Positions 23,936 through 42,463 of a stretch of 64,000 bases of DNA are shown one piece after another (the stretch's first letter is position 1; each line of letters opens with the position of its first letter). The notes under the pieces are model-generated. The model saw nothing but the letters and a program-made list of their open reading frames with translations. It was not told the origin of the DNA and searched no databases. This stretch comes from Heterodera schachtii (lineage: Eukaryota; Nematoda; Chromadorea; Rhabditida; Heteroderidae). The DNA lies in the NCBI GenBank assembly GCA_023374025.1, contig SIJG01000008.1:674215-738214 (forward strand). The letters run 5' to 3'. Both the position numbers and the translations under genes were made by a program.

Positions 23936-24806
23936 TTTAAAGCAGAAATTAGTTGAATTAATTAATTAATTAGAATAATTAGTGTGATAATGAATGACTG
24001 ATTGGTTAATTATTCGTCCTCCGTTTCTCTCTCCCATTGATTGCCTCCGTTTAATTTTGCTGCAAATTTCGTTTTGATGAAAATTAATCACTCGCCCAAA
24101 AACCAGTCATATGAATCAAGGTCATAATCGTATAATCATTGTCTATTAAATGATTTCCAAATAATAATATAAACAATAAAAAGTGCTCATGGAAAATGAG
24201 TCAGAAAAATTTGTGCTAAAAATTAAAATTAAAATGTTTTACGGACAATGAATTTTAGCAGCTTATGTCACAGCGCATCTTCTGTTAAGGTTTTAGGCTT
24301 ACCAAAGAAAATAGAAAAACATTTGCTGAAAATATTAAAAAAAAAGCGAAAAAAAAGAGTCATTTTAAGTGATAAATATTCACTTAAAAATAGCCGAAAG
24401 AGATTAGCAGAAGACAAATTCAGCAAAAAGAAATTATTTAAAACGAATTCAAATGTTAAAAAAGGGCGAAGACTTTAAAATATTTACTTTTAAATTTAAA
24501 ATTTAATAATTTAATGAGCTTTTGCCATATAAGACACTCAAATGTTTTTGATAAATTTTCTGTCGGATTGTCTATATGACATAAAAAAGTGCAATTAAAA
24601 ATAAAATTTGGCGTAATTGGTAATCAGAATCAGAGGGATCAGGCGATTGATTGATTATTAAGTCCCAATTTTGTGATTAATCATTTAATTAACGCTTTAC
24701 AATTTGTAAAATAAATTATTTATTGGTTTTGTTTATCTTTCGTTCGCTCTTTCCTTCACCATTTGTCCTCAAATTTGCTTCTCTCTTCGTCCATTTCTCT
24801 GCTCTT
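23936..24806. other. Intergenic, AT-rich
   Basis: A 76-codon Lys-rich open frame (24248-24478, plus) is present but has no signal, domain or splice context, so I do not call it a gene. No other signals seen. Confidence 0.35.
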
Positions 24807-25504
24807 TCATCCCCATGGTCCTCCGTAGCCCCAATCCGAACTGCTCCAACTCCATTTGCGCTTGCAACGGACGCACCGCCGCGCGATGCGTTGGACGCGG
24901 CTAAACACTTTCGAGGCGGGCGCCGGCTTCAAATCGCTGAAAGAAATGGGGGGAAGGCATAATTAGGGAGAGAAAGGGTAATTAATTAATTAGTCTATTA
25001 ATTAATAACGGGAAAAGGGAAGAGGAAGCTGTTGCTAACAAAAAAAGGACTGACTCTTGGAAAAGAAAGACAATTCGAAGAACCAATCAAAACGATTGAA
25101 TCAATTAGCAAGGCAAAAGCAAAAAAATAAACAGACTCAAAAATGTAATAAACAATCCGTTAATTAAGGGATTTTGGATTTTAATTGCAAATTCAAACGA
25201 CAAAATGCGAAGTTTTTAACTCATTGTCATGCACAAACAGAACAAATTTGCATAAATATAAGTTGTTTTTGGGCAAAATTTCATCGGATTCTGTTCAATT
25301 TGCACTGACAAATGATCAAAAAAGCTGCGTTTTGTCGTGACAGTAATGAATTGTCCCACTAATTTTGTTCTACTGTAAAGCCAAATGTTCGTTCTCTCAC
25401 AGTCCTTCCTCGTCAATGCCTTCGTCCACCGAAAGTCCGTCAGAAAAAGCGGCAAATGCCAAAATGAGCAGCAAAAAAAGGGCAAAATTGTAGCGAATGT
25501 TCAT
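24807..25504 (-). CDS. Small secreted cationic, Trp-rich precursor, 77 residues
   Basis: Two exons join in phase: 25504-25401 (donor gtgaga) and 24936-24807 (acceptor ctttcag, stop TGA). Exon 1 gives a strong signal peptide ([20 protein letters not shown]) and an acidic linker (SVDEGIDEEG). Exon 2 gives a cationic segment with Arg-Arg-Cys-Val-Arg-Cys-Lys-Arg-Lys followed by a Trp/Gly/Ser-rich end (WSWSSSDWGYGGPWG). Acidic pro-part, basic core and aromatic tail is a layout common in secreted peptide precursors, including antimicrobial ones, but I recognise no family. Both exons are under 60 codons; the signal peptide, matching phases and consensus splice sites are the support. Confidence 0.55.
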
Positions 25505-26085
25505 CTAAATATTTCTTGAGTCTATCAAACATTCTTGAGCAATTAATTCATTTCTAAAAAGGGAGGGAATGTTTTACTTTTGGGGGTAATTTATGCTCTT
25601 TTCAGTGGGTAATTGGCGAACAAAAAGTTGCGCGAATATTCTCGGTAACGAAAAAATCACATGAAAAACGAATGACCGGGAAGAACGGCCGGCGAATGGA
25701 GGGATTTGGGGGCGCCAAGGACAAAAAGCGGAAAAAGGGGGAGAGGAGAAAAAAAGGGAAGAGAGGGGGGGGGGGGAAGGGGGTAAAATTGAAAAATGGC
25801 GGGGGTAAGGGGGAAATGGAAAAAAGAGGCGGAACGGACAAGGACGAATTAGGAAGAAAAACAAAATTAAAAGAGTGGGACGGAGAAATTAAGCAAGAAA
25901 TGATCAGTGGAAGAAGAAAAAGGGAAGAAAACGAAGAGAAAGCAACGGAAAATAATAAGAGCCAATTTCAATTGACCATTTACGGCACATTTATGTTTTT
26001 ATTTGTAATGTCAAAAATGGAGAAATACATTATTGTTAAACATAAAAGCAACTGATTTGTATCCATTTGATGGTCACTCTGTCGT
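25505..26085. other. Intergenic; G/A-rich stretch
   Basis: 25660-25960 is purine-rich on the plus strand with a G-run at 25767-25779. The long Lys/Gly-rich open frames in it (both strands) look like composition artefacts. No supported gene. Confidence 0.4.
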
Positions 26086-27713
26086 TCAACTCTGATCTGA
26101 TCGGACTGTGTTTTTGGGGCCGTTCATTTGGCCGACCCTCCGCTGCTCAATTCTGATCACCACCACCCGCGAGTTTTTGCTTCTGGTGATGTTGCCAATA
26201 CTTCGACAAAATGCATGGAATTGCTTTTGAATGGCTTTTTTGTATTCAAAACTAAAATTGGGGGAGAATTATTTAATTAATTAGCAAGTGGGAAAAGTGA
26301 ATAAAAATATTCAGGTGCCCTCGTTATTAATTATTAATTACACATATTTAATTATTTTCTAATTTATTTGCACCTGCAAAAATACAAAATGGGCCCATTG
26401 GTGGCGGTTGCGATGATCAAAATGTAACTGAACGCACAATTAATTGCCCATTTTGTCAGATCGGAGAGCGAAGCGATAGCGAACAAATTCTGGAAGAATA
26501 ACAACGAAAGGGAATTGGAAGTCCAGCCGAGGAGTTGGAGCAGCATCAGCACGAAGATGGAGCGGAACAGACTCAGCTGACTGAGAGACAAACTTTGAGT
26601 GTTGTTGTTTTCTGCAATGAAAAGGGAGAGGATGCCAAAAAAAGAAGGAAATGCCATCGAATCCCCGGCCAAAAAGCGGGAAAAAATGCCATAAGAATTC
26701 TGGTCGACTTGAGAGTCGAAAAAACAGAATCTCATTGTCAGACTGATTTTAGGCTTGAATATTTGAATCCATCAAATGCGTAATTCTCATTTAAAATAAA
26801 ACAAAATCAGAAATTAAATTATTTTTTGTCGGGCGAAAATCTTATTAAAATTTTTTTTTTGAGTTGACTTGGCCTTCGGACGTATAAGCAAATTGCCAAA
26901 ACGCAATACACCGCAGGCGACACACAGTTCAGAATTAAAGTTGAATAAAAGGAAACAAAGGCCGCCTCTTGCTGAGTGACCTCCGAAGCGGCACACATCA
27001 CAAGACTAAAACCAATTAAAAAGGACAATCAGTGGAAATGGCAATTATATTAATTAAATTTCTATTATATCATTATCTATTAATTAATTAGTTAATTAAT
27101 CGGCTGTTACTTTTGCGGAATTCGTCGCATAATTCGATAGCTAATGAAAAGGATAGAAACCCCAAAAAGAGCAGACAAAATAAGCCATAAAACAGTAAAA
27201 TATTTTTGGAAATGCGAAGAAATGCTTAAAAAGAGGAAAAACAAATTAAAATAAAAAATAAAATGAAACGATTAAAAAGTGTCAAATTACCGTGGGAAAA
27301 TGACAAATTTAAGTCGGTCCAATCCGATGGCCACCATCAAAGCGGAGGAAACATTCTTAGCAAAAACGGGGAGAAGCATTGGCCAAAAGCACTGGTCCAA
27401 GCGAATCAGATTTTGGCCAGTCAAAACGATGAAAAACATAGGGAAAAAGCCGAATTGGTAAATGGCAAGCGAAAGAGAGTCAATGGCAATCAAAACATTG
27501 GTGGAGCCGTGCAAATTGCTTAAAAAATGGGGAAAATAATTAAATGTTTTGAAATTTATAATTATAATTTAGCAAAGACACGGACCGATTTGAAATTGTG
27601 ACAAAAACCAAAAGCAAATTCAACACAATGCCAACGGAAGCGATCAGAGTACGAACAGTGATCAGAATGACCAGCAAAGGCACAAAGCCGGAAGAGGAGA
27701 GAAACGAGTAAAA
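26086..27713 (-). CDS. Seven-transmembrane receptor, srsx-type chemoreceptor
   Basis: Exons encode hydrophobic segments in rhodopsin-like order. TM1 is at 27713-27580 (FVPLLVILITVRTLIASVGIV). TM2 and TM3 lie at 27520-27290 (STNVLIAIDSLSLAIYQFG, then ALMVAIGLDRLKFVIFP, the srsx form of the DRY region). TM4 is near 27225-27115 (VLWLILSALFGVSILF). TM5 is near 27030-26870 (FYSTLILNCVSPAVYCVLAI). TM6 and TM7 lie at 26600-26375 (RSIFVLMLLQLLGWTSNSL, SYILIIATATNGPILYFCRS, an NG-P/ILY-FC end typical of srsx). The cytoplasmic tail (EYKKAIQKQFHAFCRS) ends at stop 26086. The extreme N-terminus is not located. Nematode srsx proteins are G-protein-coupled receptors of sensory neurons; the ligand is unknown. 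Confidence 0.7.
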
Positions 27714-28675
27714 CTGAACAAAGGCAAAAAGCAATTAGCGGTGGTAATTAATTAATTAATTAATGATTATTAGGGATGGGAAGTTTTTTCTATTGCCTTA
27801 AAATGACTTCAAAACTTTTCATTCACTTTTTATTTGCCAACTTTTTGCATTTTTAGGCAAATTTGAATTTCAGCGGAAAAACCCCTTAAAAAATAAACGA
27901 TCCCCGCGGTGAAAAGGCAATTGAAATTCGACAGAAATTTTCCGCGTTTTTCGTGCCTTAAACTCACATCCTTAATGATTAAATATTATAATCAATTTAT
28001 TAATAATTATTTATTATTTTACCGGATTTAAAAGGTCATTTGAAGACACATTTCGCCCATTGGTCGCATTCATTTTGAAATAAATTCCCAATTAATCAGT
28101 TATATTTTCTTCGACTGGTTCAAATTAATTGGTGTCATTTTATTTATAAATGCAAATTATTCGGGTGGGCGTTAATAATAAAAAAGAGAATTCTCAACAT
28201 AAATTTCCCACGAAATCAATTAAATTGCCTAAACGGCTTTTTCTATTCATTACATAAAAAATTAGTGACAATTAATTATTCCCATGCCTTTTCCGTCAAA
28301 CATTTGTAATAATTTCTTGGCATTGATACGCAATATTTACGTTTGCCGCAATGGGAAAATTAGCTGTTTTATGAATTCACGGAAAGTTTCTTTATTTCGT
28401 AAATCCCCCCCCCCTTCCCATACTTTTATTTATATTTCGTAATTTGAGTTGAAAAACGTTTTGGGGTTTCTCGAGTCGCTTGATCACGCAATGACTAAAG
28501 CTCGGATTTCTAATTTGTACTTATGTTAATCCGCTTGGAATGGTCATTTGTTGTTGCCACGGATGTGATGAACTGCGCTTTAAAATACCAAAATAAAATG
28601 AGAGACAAAAAAGTCAAACACAAACAGAAAAGGCATTAAAAGAAAATGGAGCAATAAATGAGTGAATTGTGGTCA
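27714..28675. other. Intergenic, AT-rich
   Basis: Between two minus-strand genes. Contains a C-run (28406-28413) and AT-rich DNA. Upstream elements of the receptor and the 3' flank of the helicase should be here. No gene seen. Confidence 0.4.
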
Positions 28676-33427
<4,752 letters not shown>

Positions 33428-34149
33428 TTTGGTGAAGTGAATTAAGCAAAATCTGCAGGGAATGGTGGGACTCATCAATAGAAACCGAATTTATATAAAA
33501 AACCAAAATATTGAAATCATAATTAAAAAGAATTGAAAATGACAAATTATTAATTAAGTAATGAAATATTTGACTTTCTTTCACCGCCTTTAAAAATGTT
33601 GTGCCGAAAAATGAGAGAACAAAATCAATGCCATCCATGTCCATTTTCAATGGAATTTGCCTCTGTTCAGCAGTACAAAATGAGTTTTTGCTGCTGATTT
33701 GAAAGTAATTCACTATGCTTTGCTCATGGTCATGTGAGCCCAATTAAGAAGGGACTAATGACCGACCCAACTCATCAGCGGAGGAGTGATTTATTATTGA
33801 GACCAATGGGAAAAGTGCCTCAAAAGGCAAAAAATCTCGTTTTTTGGGATGATGTGTATTATAATTGCAATCAGTGGCATCAGAACAAAGTGTCCAAGCC
33901 ACAAAACGTCAAAAATTTTATAAGCATATAAAAGCCCGAAAATGAGTCTATTGTAGGGTTTTCGGGGTCGCTGAATACGACGAATATGACATTTATACAG
34001 AAACGGCGGGCAATGAAACGCGGCAATGAATCGTCCTGTTCCGGTGATCCGAATTCTATCTCTAGACACATAAGCAAGTTCGCATATTGAAAATAAATTT
34101 ATTAAAAATTCAATAAAATTCATCGCGTAAAATTTTAAATCGAGTCGTC
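33428..34149. other. Intergenic; helicase upstream region with an unresolved frame
   Basis: A minus-strand frame (about 34080-33794) encodes a basic then hydrophobic stretch (LLYAYKIFDVLWLGHFVLM, PLIAIIIHIIP) ending HFSHWSQ. There is no clear start or family. The bases gaccaatgggaaaagtgcct (33801 on) recur at 35497, so part of this is repeated DNA. Confidence 0.3.
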
Positions 34150-34440
34150 TTATTTTTTTCGAAAATTTGTCTCTCTTTTTGTGGCCTTCTCCTCCTTTTG
34201 TCCGTGCTTCTCCTCCTGGTCCGAGTCATCTGAAAATGAGAAAAGAAATTTTATTCTACAAATTAATCACTCACCCGGAATTGTATAAGGTGGGGGGGGG
34301 GGGACCCTCCACTCAGCCGCCTGGTGCGCGGACTCCCTAAAAAACCAACTTTTATTCGGTTGTGCGGGCGGTGGGGGTCAAAAACTCGCCTCTTTTGGTT
34401 CCTTATTTTTAGATCCGCCAACGGCGCATTGACTGAAAAG
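34150..34440 (-). CDS. Possible small gene, last exons only
   Basis: The last exon 34229-34150 encodes DSDQEEKHGQKEEKATKRE... and a stop, after a good acceptor (cattttcag). The preceding exon (about 34338-34276, donor gtgagt) would encode ESAHQAAEWRVPPPPPYTIP in the phase that joins. A third, upstream piece near 34430 is ambiguous. No family recognised and the start is not found. The 12-base C-run in the coding strand makes the frame sensitive to sequencing error. Confidence 0.3.
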
Positions 34441-34837
34441 CGATTAACGCTGAACTATTTAATGATAATTAGCAGCACAAAATAAAGAGAAAAAGTCGGT
34501 AAAAGTTTAAGACCTCATTAGGAAAGCTGGCCAAATTAATTTTTATTTTTGAGCTCTGTTCTTAAAAGAAAAAATAAAGAGGAAAAGAGAATTGCTTAAG
34601 TGCGTTTTAGGCGTCCAATCTAAAGGAATCAAACCGTATTTACTGAATTTAGAACCCCCGGGTTTCTATTTTTCAACTCCACTCTAAAGGGTGGCTTTAT
34701 TTCAGGGGGTTCTAATTCAGGGGTGTATTTGTTTTCAAGCATCATTTTTTATAATCCAATTAAAAATGTCGATTTTTGGTAAACTTGCCAAAATACCAGA
34801 CTGTTTTTGTAATTTAATCTGATTATTTTTAGTCATT

Positions 34838-35455
34838 AGGGCTGGTAAAAAATATATATAATAAGTGGTCAAAATGCGTACATAAATATTTAAAAAAATC
34901 CCGAAATATGTAAGAATATGTACAAAAAAACAAATTATCAGGGCTGTCAAAAATATGCAAAAGCATATTATTTTGCCATTTTTGTCAAATATTTTCCGAT
35001 TTGAATATCCCTTATTTGTTAGGAAAAAAAATTTGATTATGCTAAAAAATAAAATCCAAATCTGAATGGATGCGCGAGTGGGTCAACAGTGAGCTTCACT
35101 GGCGAAAATCTTGAGAAATTTTGATTTGCAATTGCAAAAACAATCGATCAAATTATGAGGAGTAAAATTTTTTAATTGGCCACTTTTCATGCATATTTTT
35201 GACAGCCCTGTAAATTATGTACCAAATATATAAATAAATTTTTAAATGGTTTTTTTAGGGAAAAAATTCTTCGTAAAGGGTAATATGCACAAAATACCAG
35301 AAAAAATGACCAAAATAGGCTTCGAATCCCATTTTAGTATTTTAAAAATTAATTTTTGATATATGTAGGAAAAATGTTTAAAAAATCTAAAATATGTACC
35401 AAATAGGTATAAAATCTACAGGAAAAAATATGTATTTACATATTTTTGCTAACCC
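34838..35455. mobile_element. Possible older hAT-like element enclosing a MITE
   Basis: Outer ends gggctggtaaaaaatatat (34839) and, inverted, gggttagcaaaaatatgta (ending 35455) are similar to each other and to the inner element's ends. AT-rich interior without genes. Target duplication not clear. Confidence 0.4.
34939..35210. mobile_element. hAT-like MITE with a 21-base perfect inverted repeat
   Basis: The termini start cagggctgtcaaaa (34939-34959) and are matched perfectly over 21 bases by 35190-35210. Flanks caaattat (34931-34938) and taaattat (35211-35218) are an 8-base target duplication with one difference. The 272-base body is non-coding. Confidence 0.8.
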
Positions 35456-35626
35456 AATTATTAGTCCTTTTCTCAAAAAATCGAACTCTAATTTGACCAA
35501 TGGGAAAAGTGCCTCGCAAAGGCAAAAAGTGGTTTTTTTTAATTTATTTCTTCCCTTTCCCATTGGAAAATTGGTTCATTTTTTCTCTCTGATTTAAATT
35601 TGCAAAATGTACGCCATTTTAGTTTA

Positions 35627-38377
<2,751 letters not shown>

Positions 38378-38977
38378 TTCTTAAATTATTTTTTATTGTT
38401 TTTACTTCGTTCATTAATTAAATAATTAAATGGTATAAGTGACTCTGTTAATTTGTTAATTGCCTTTTATTACAATTGCCAAAGGCCAAGAAATTGTCGT
38501 TTTATCAATTAAATTCCTTTCTGATAAGAAATATTCAAAAAGTGGAGTGAATTTTTGAAACAATAATTTTTTTAAATTAAATTGTTAATTTAGGCAAAAT
38601 AAAATGGCACGGCACCAAACACAAACCAACAGCGATTCTTTAATTTTAATTTTTATTCTTTTTCAAATTAATTATTTTCACTTCGTTTGTCTTTTTCTTT
38701 AACTTTTCACATTTGTCCATTCGTTGGTCAATGAATGATGAGTCATTCATTATTCATTCTTTCGTTCGTCGCCGTTTATTCGCCAAATAATCGGAAAATG
38801 TTTCAGTGCCGACAATACATCCCCCAAATTTGGAGAAAGCATTCTCAAAAGAAAGCATTCCTTTGCTTCAGCAGAATTCATTCATTCGTTCAGTCATCGC
38901 TTCCCATTTTTATTTTTATATTTTTTAAATTATTTTATTTTTTAAATTTGTTTTTTTATTTTTAGCTTTTTTCTCCC
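38378..38977. other. Divergent intergenic region
   Basis: Shared upstream region of the leftward esterase 2 and the rightward micropeptide. AT-rich. The sequence tttttttatttttag just before 38966 is a strong acceptor, usable for cis- or trans-splicing in front of the micropeptide. Confidence 0.4.
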
Positions 38978-39115
38978 ATGCAAATCGCACTTTTCCACGT
39001 GCTAACATTTGTTTCTGGTGTTGCGATCGGTGCCTTTTTTGTGGCTGTTTTTGGGAAGTTAATCATTCGGAAGCGGCGGAGAGAAAATGCGAAAAATGCA
39101 CAAATTAAAGCATAA
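38978..39115 (+). CDS. Micropeptide with one membrane segment, 45 residues
   Basis: ATG at 38978 lies 12 bases after a strong acceptor (ttatttttag). The frame is MQIALFHVLTF, then a membrane segment (VSGVAIGAFFVAVFGKLII) with a GxxxG-like spacing, then a strongly basic tail (RKRRRENAKNAQIK) and stop 39113. The positive-inside rule predicts the C-terminus in the cytosol. It has the form of a small integral membrane protein. I do not recognise the family; the acceptor placement and clean topology are the main evidence. Confidence 0.45.
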   Translation: MQIALFHVLTFVSGVAIGAFFVAVFGKLIIRKRRRENAKNAQIKA

Positions 39116-39711
39116 TTTGATTTTAAATATTTAAAATAATTATATTTTTACATTTCATTATTAAAATCCTTAATAATATTATTTTTTAAATTGTAATTCC
39201 CTTTGTGTTGTGTAAATTTTTTATTTCCAAATTCTTACTAATAAAACATTCCCAATTTCTCTCCGCGGGAGTCTCGAAAGTGTCGCGGCGGCGATGACTC
39301 ACCCCCCCCCCCCCTCCCCCGCCCATTTTCCCTTTTCTCCCCTTTGTCCATTGTTTATCAAAATGCGCTCTCTGTTTGTCCGATCATATTTTGGAGCGCA
39401 ACCCCAAATAAAATGGAATAAATGGAGAATGAATGAGTGAAGAATGATCACGGGATCAGCCAATTTCGCGGCCCATTTCACAGACTGACGAAGAAAGGGA
39501 AGGACCATCGATTTCGTCGTTTAAGTTCTCGAAGATGTGTAATTCGTAATAAAAATATTTCCGCAAACTGTACTTACTTTGATTTACTTCTGTTTTACCT
39601 CACTTTTTCTTTCGTTTTTTTTTAATTTAATTTATTCAAATGTTTATTATTTTAGGTTTTAAATAATTCCGCTAATATTTGTTAATTCATTTTTGGCATT
39701 TCTCTGCTCAA
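39116..39711. other. Intergenic
   Basis: Contains a C-run at 39302-39320 and AT-rich flanks; no gene seen. Confidence 0.4.
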
Positions 39712-40042
39712 ATGCGACTCGTTCAGCTTCTCCACTTGGCACTGCTTGTTCAGCTTTTGCTGGCGCCTGTTCTTTTGGCCGTTGGCCAAACCGATGAAAA
39801 AGTCAAACGAATTCAAAAGAGAGAGGGGCCCCCCGGGGCGAATTTGGTCGACAAAAGTGCGGTGCCGGCCGAAGGGAATGGCATGAAAATGTAAAACGAA
39901 TTTAAAAATGAGAAATTGCTAAATGCGTTTAAAAATGCTCAGACGGAGACGACGCGGCACCAAACTGAAGGCAATGGCGGGCGGTGCCGCGGCAGGACTC
40001 GGCGCGGCACTTCTCTACAAAGCATTTAAGGGCAAAGGCTAA
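39712..40042 (+). CDS. Small secreted or anchored protein with Ala/Gly-rich C-terminus, 92 residues
   Basis: Exons 39712-39890 and 39943-40042 join in phase 2. The signal peptide (MRLVQLLHLALLVQLLLAPV) is followed by a charged part with dibasic sites (KVKRIQKREG) and a RRRRG cluster at the junction. It ends in an Ala/Gly-rich hydrophobic segment (MAGGAAAGLGAALLYKAF) and KGKG. The C-terminal segment could be a membrane helix or a glycine-rich secreted peptide released at RRRR. Not recognised. The signal peptide, consensus donor (gtaaaa) and acceptor (ctcag) support a real gene. Confidence 0.55.
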
Positions 40043-41028
40043 TTGAATGAGGGAGGAGAAGCAGCGGAGAAGGGAGGGAATCTCCGAATGTGTGATAATC
40101 CGAAAGATATTCATAAATGAATTAAAAATAAATTAACAAGGAAATACGAAATGACATTCAATGAAATAATAAAATTCACTTTTATTTAAATTAAAAATAA
40201 TACTTATTGCATTTAAAAAGTTATTTTACTTATTAAATTTTATTTTTCGTCTTCTCAAAGGCTCACGAGAAAAATGTAAAAAAAGGATTAAAATGTGTTA
40301 CCCCAAATAAATAATTCCGGATTGACAGATAATATAAAAACGGAGTTGGGCTTTTGCGTTGTCAATTTACTTACAAATTTAATCAAAATCAACGAGCGAC
40401 CAATGGAGAAAAAACAAATGTAAATAAGCAAAACATATTTAAAAACTATTGTTTTATATTAATGTTTTCATTAAATATTTGGGGACAACGATAGCCCTTT
40501 TGTATTTTTGAAATTGACTTTGGCGGTGAAAAATGAGACAGGGCGCAAAAGTTTGGGGTACAAATGAGGGCGGGGGGGGCGCATCAAACTTTGCGTGTTC
40601 CGCGACTGCGCGGCATTTTGGGGACAAACATTTGGCATGTACTTTTGTGAAGAAAATTTATTTAACTATACGATTAATTTAATGATGTCAAAAAACGAAA
40701 TTTCTCAAAATTTCTCCACATGCGGCGCCTGAACTGCTGGGGTCGCAGGAAAACGGCAAAATGAAATGGAATTTTTAAGCATTGGCATTGTGTGGGCGTT
40801 GCTGCAATTTATTAACGGATATTTTGTATAAATTTATACATTTTCATGTAAAAATAATTGAATTGTCAACAAATTAAAATCAATGCTTTTTTCCAATTGG
40901 CAAATTTTCGCTTGGAAACGTGGCCAATTGTATAAAAAATTTCAACAAATTTGGCCATTTCTTAAAGAAAGCAATTTATTAGTGACTTTACTTCCATCCA
41001 TTCTTCACTCATAAGGGTTTTTGAAAAA
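40043..41028. other. Intergenic, AT-rich
   Basis: AT-rich with a short G-run (40571-40580). No gene or RNA seen. Upstream region of the secreted helical protein gene. Confidence 0.4.
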
Positions 41029-42463
41029 ATGGAATATTTTAATTTCTTTTTTAATTTTCTAATAATTTTTTCCCTCATTTGCGGCCGATTATGTCGATCC
41101 AACAACAGTAAGCGCAATAAAAGCTTTCAAAAATGGTTAACATTTTTAATTCCGTTTAATTAGATAAGCAACGCGAAATCCCTCCTGAGACTTTTGGGAA
41201 AATTATGCGCGATCAAATTGTTGAGTTGGAGCGTTTCACGGAAAATGCCACGGCGCAAGCGATGGCCAATAAAATTTTACATTTGAAAGCCATCGCGCAG
41301 CAATTGGCCGAATTCACACAAGCAAAGTTCGCGCGGGGAGAGGCCAAACTGATAGACCCACTGATTCTTGAACACGCGCTTAAAATTGGCCAATTCTGCG
41401 ACAATTTTCTAATCGGCGGAGAAAGCGCAAGCGGAGAAAGAGTCGGGAAAAGGCTACGGCACGGAATTGGCCTCGTAAAGGCGCGGGTTGGCCAAGTGCA
41501 GCGACTGATGGACGCCAATTTGGTCGAATGGAACGACATTTGGCAATTGCTGCGCAATTTCAGCCCAACCGAAGGCCCAATGGGAGGGGTGGGCCAATTG
41601 GCGAAGAGTTTGGAACAGAGAATTGGCACAATGATTCGCCAAAGCAACGGGAGTTATTATGGGCAAATGCCATTTACGAAGGCAATTAGCCAATTGGCCG
41701 AAGTGGAAAGGGACAGAAGCGAAGACTGAAGCGGCAAAATTGGTCAGACTCTTCAAAATTGTGCTCGAATTGATAGTGGGAGCAACGCAGGAAATGCTAC
41801 GAAACATAGCAACGGACACTTTGAAAACGAACGGCGCCACATTTTACGGCACTAATTTTTTATTTGTGTTTTCGAATATTACCAATGAAACGGAAAGACA
41901 ATGCCAAGGATTAATTGGCACTTCAGCAGTGCCAAATGGGCAACAGATGGTCCGCTTGTTTGATAGCGTGCGAAAGGAAGCGAACGAAATGTTTGAAAGG
42001 CGAAAAACAGACATTTGCGCACAATTCAAAAGCATTGGCAAAATGTTGAAAACGGAAATGGCACAATTTAGAATTGGTAGAACAATTCGAATGGGATGAA
42101 TATTAAATTACAAATTCAGAATTGGACAAGGGCCTCGAGAGACACAAGTCGAAACGGCACAAACTCTTCAATGGCAAGCCAAAACTGCGAAATACGTTCG
42201 AACTGCTGAAGGAAACGCAAAATGTGTTTGTGATTGCGCACAACGCGTTGGATATGGTAGACTTACAGTACCCAAAGGAAATGGTAAAGAAAAAATTGGA
42301 ACAATTGGGACGGATAATGCAGCAGGGAATTGTGGCGAACAACACAATCACCAGCGAGGACTATGAAGAGCACGAAGAAATTTCGAACTGTTTAAACACC
42401 GAAGCGATTGAAGAACGAATCGAATTCGAAATTTACTCGATGGGATTTCGAACGATTTTCTGA
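41029..42463 (+). CDS. Novel secreted helical protein, one apparent frameshift
   Basis: Exon 1 (41029-41107) encodes a signal peptide (MEYFNFFFNFLIIFSLICG). Exon 2 (41164 on) is a long, mostly alpha-helical sequence (RDQIVELERFTENATAQAMA, KARVGQVQRLMDANLVEWND) in frame to about 41724. The same kind of sequence then continues in another frame (TEAAKLVRLFKIVLELIVGA) to the donor at 42077. A 43-base intron and exon 42120-42463 (KGLERHKSKRHKLFN ... YSMGFRTIF, stop) finish it. Between 41703 and 41747 no GT-AG pair restores the phase with a normal intron length, so I read a one-base shift near 41725: a sequence error, a real mutation, or an unusual intron. Total about 430 residues, few cysteines, several N-x-S/T sites. 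No family recognised. Confidence 0.55.

Noticed and set aside
24248..24478. 76-codon Lys-rich frame
   Set aside because: AT-rich DNA with A-runs; no signal, domain or splice evidence.
25574..26055. Lys/Gly-rich (plus) and Phe/Pro-rich (minus) frames
   Set aside because: Caused by the purine-rich tract; no start context, splice sites or domain.
35318..35335. B-box-like gcttcgaatccc suggesting another tRNA
   Set aside because: No upstream A-box or cloverleaf forms.
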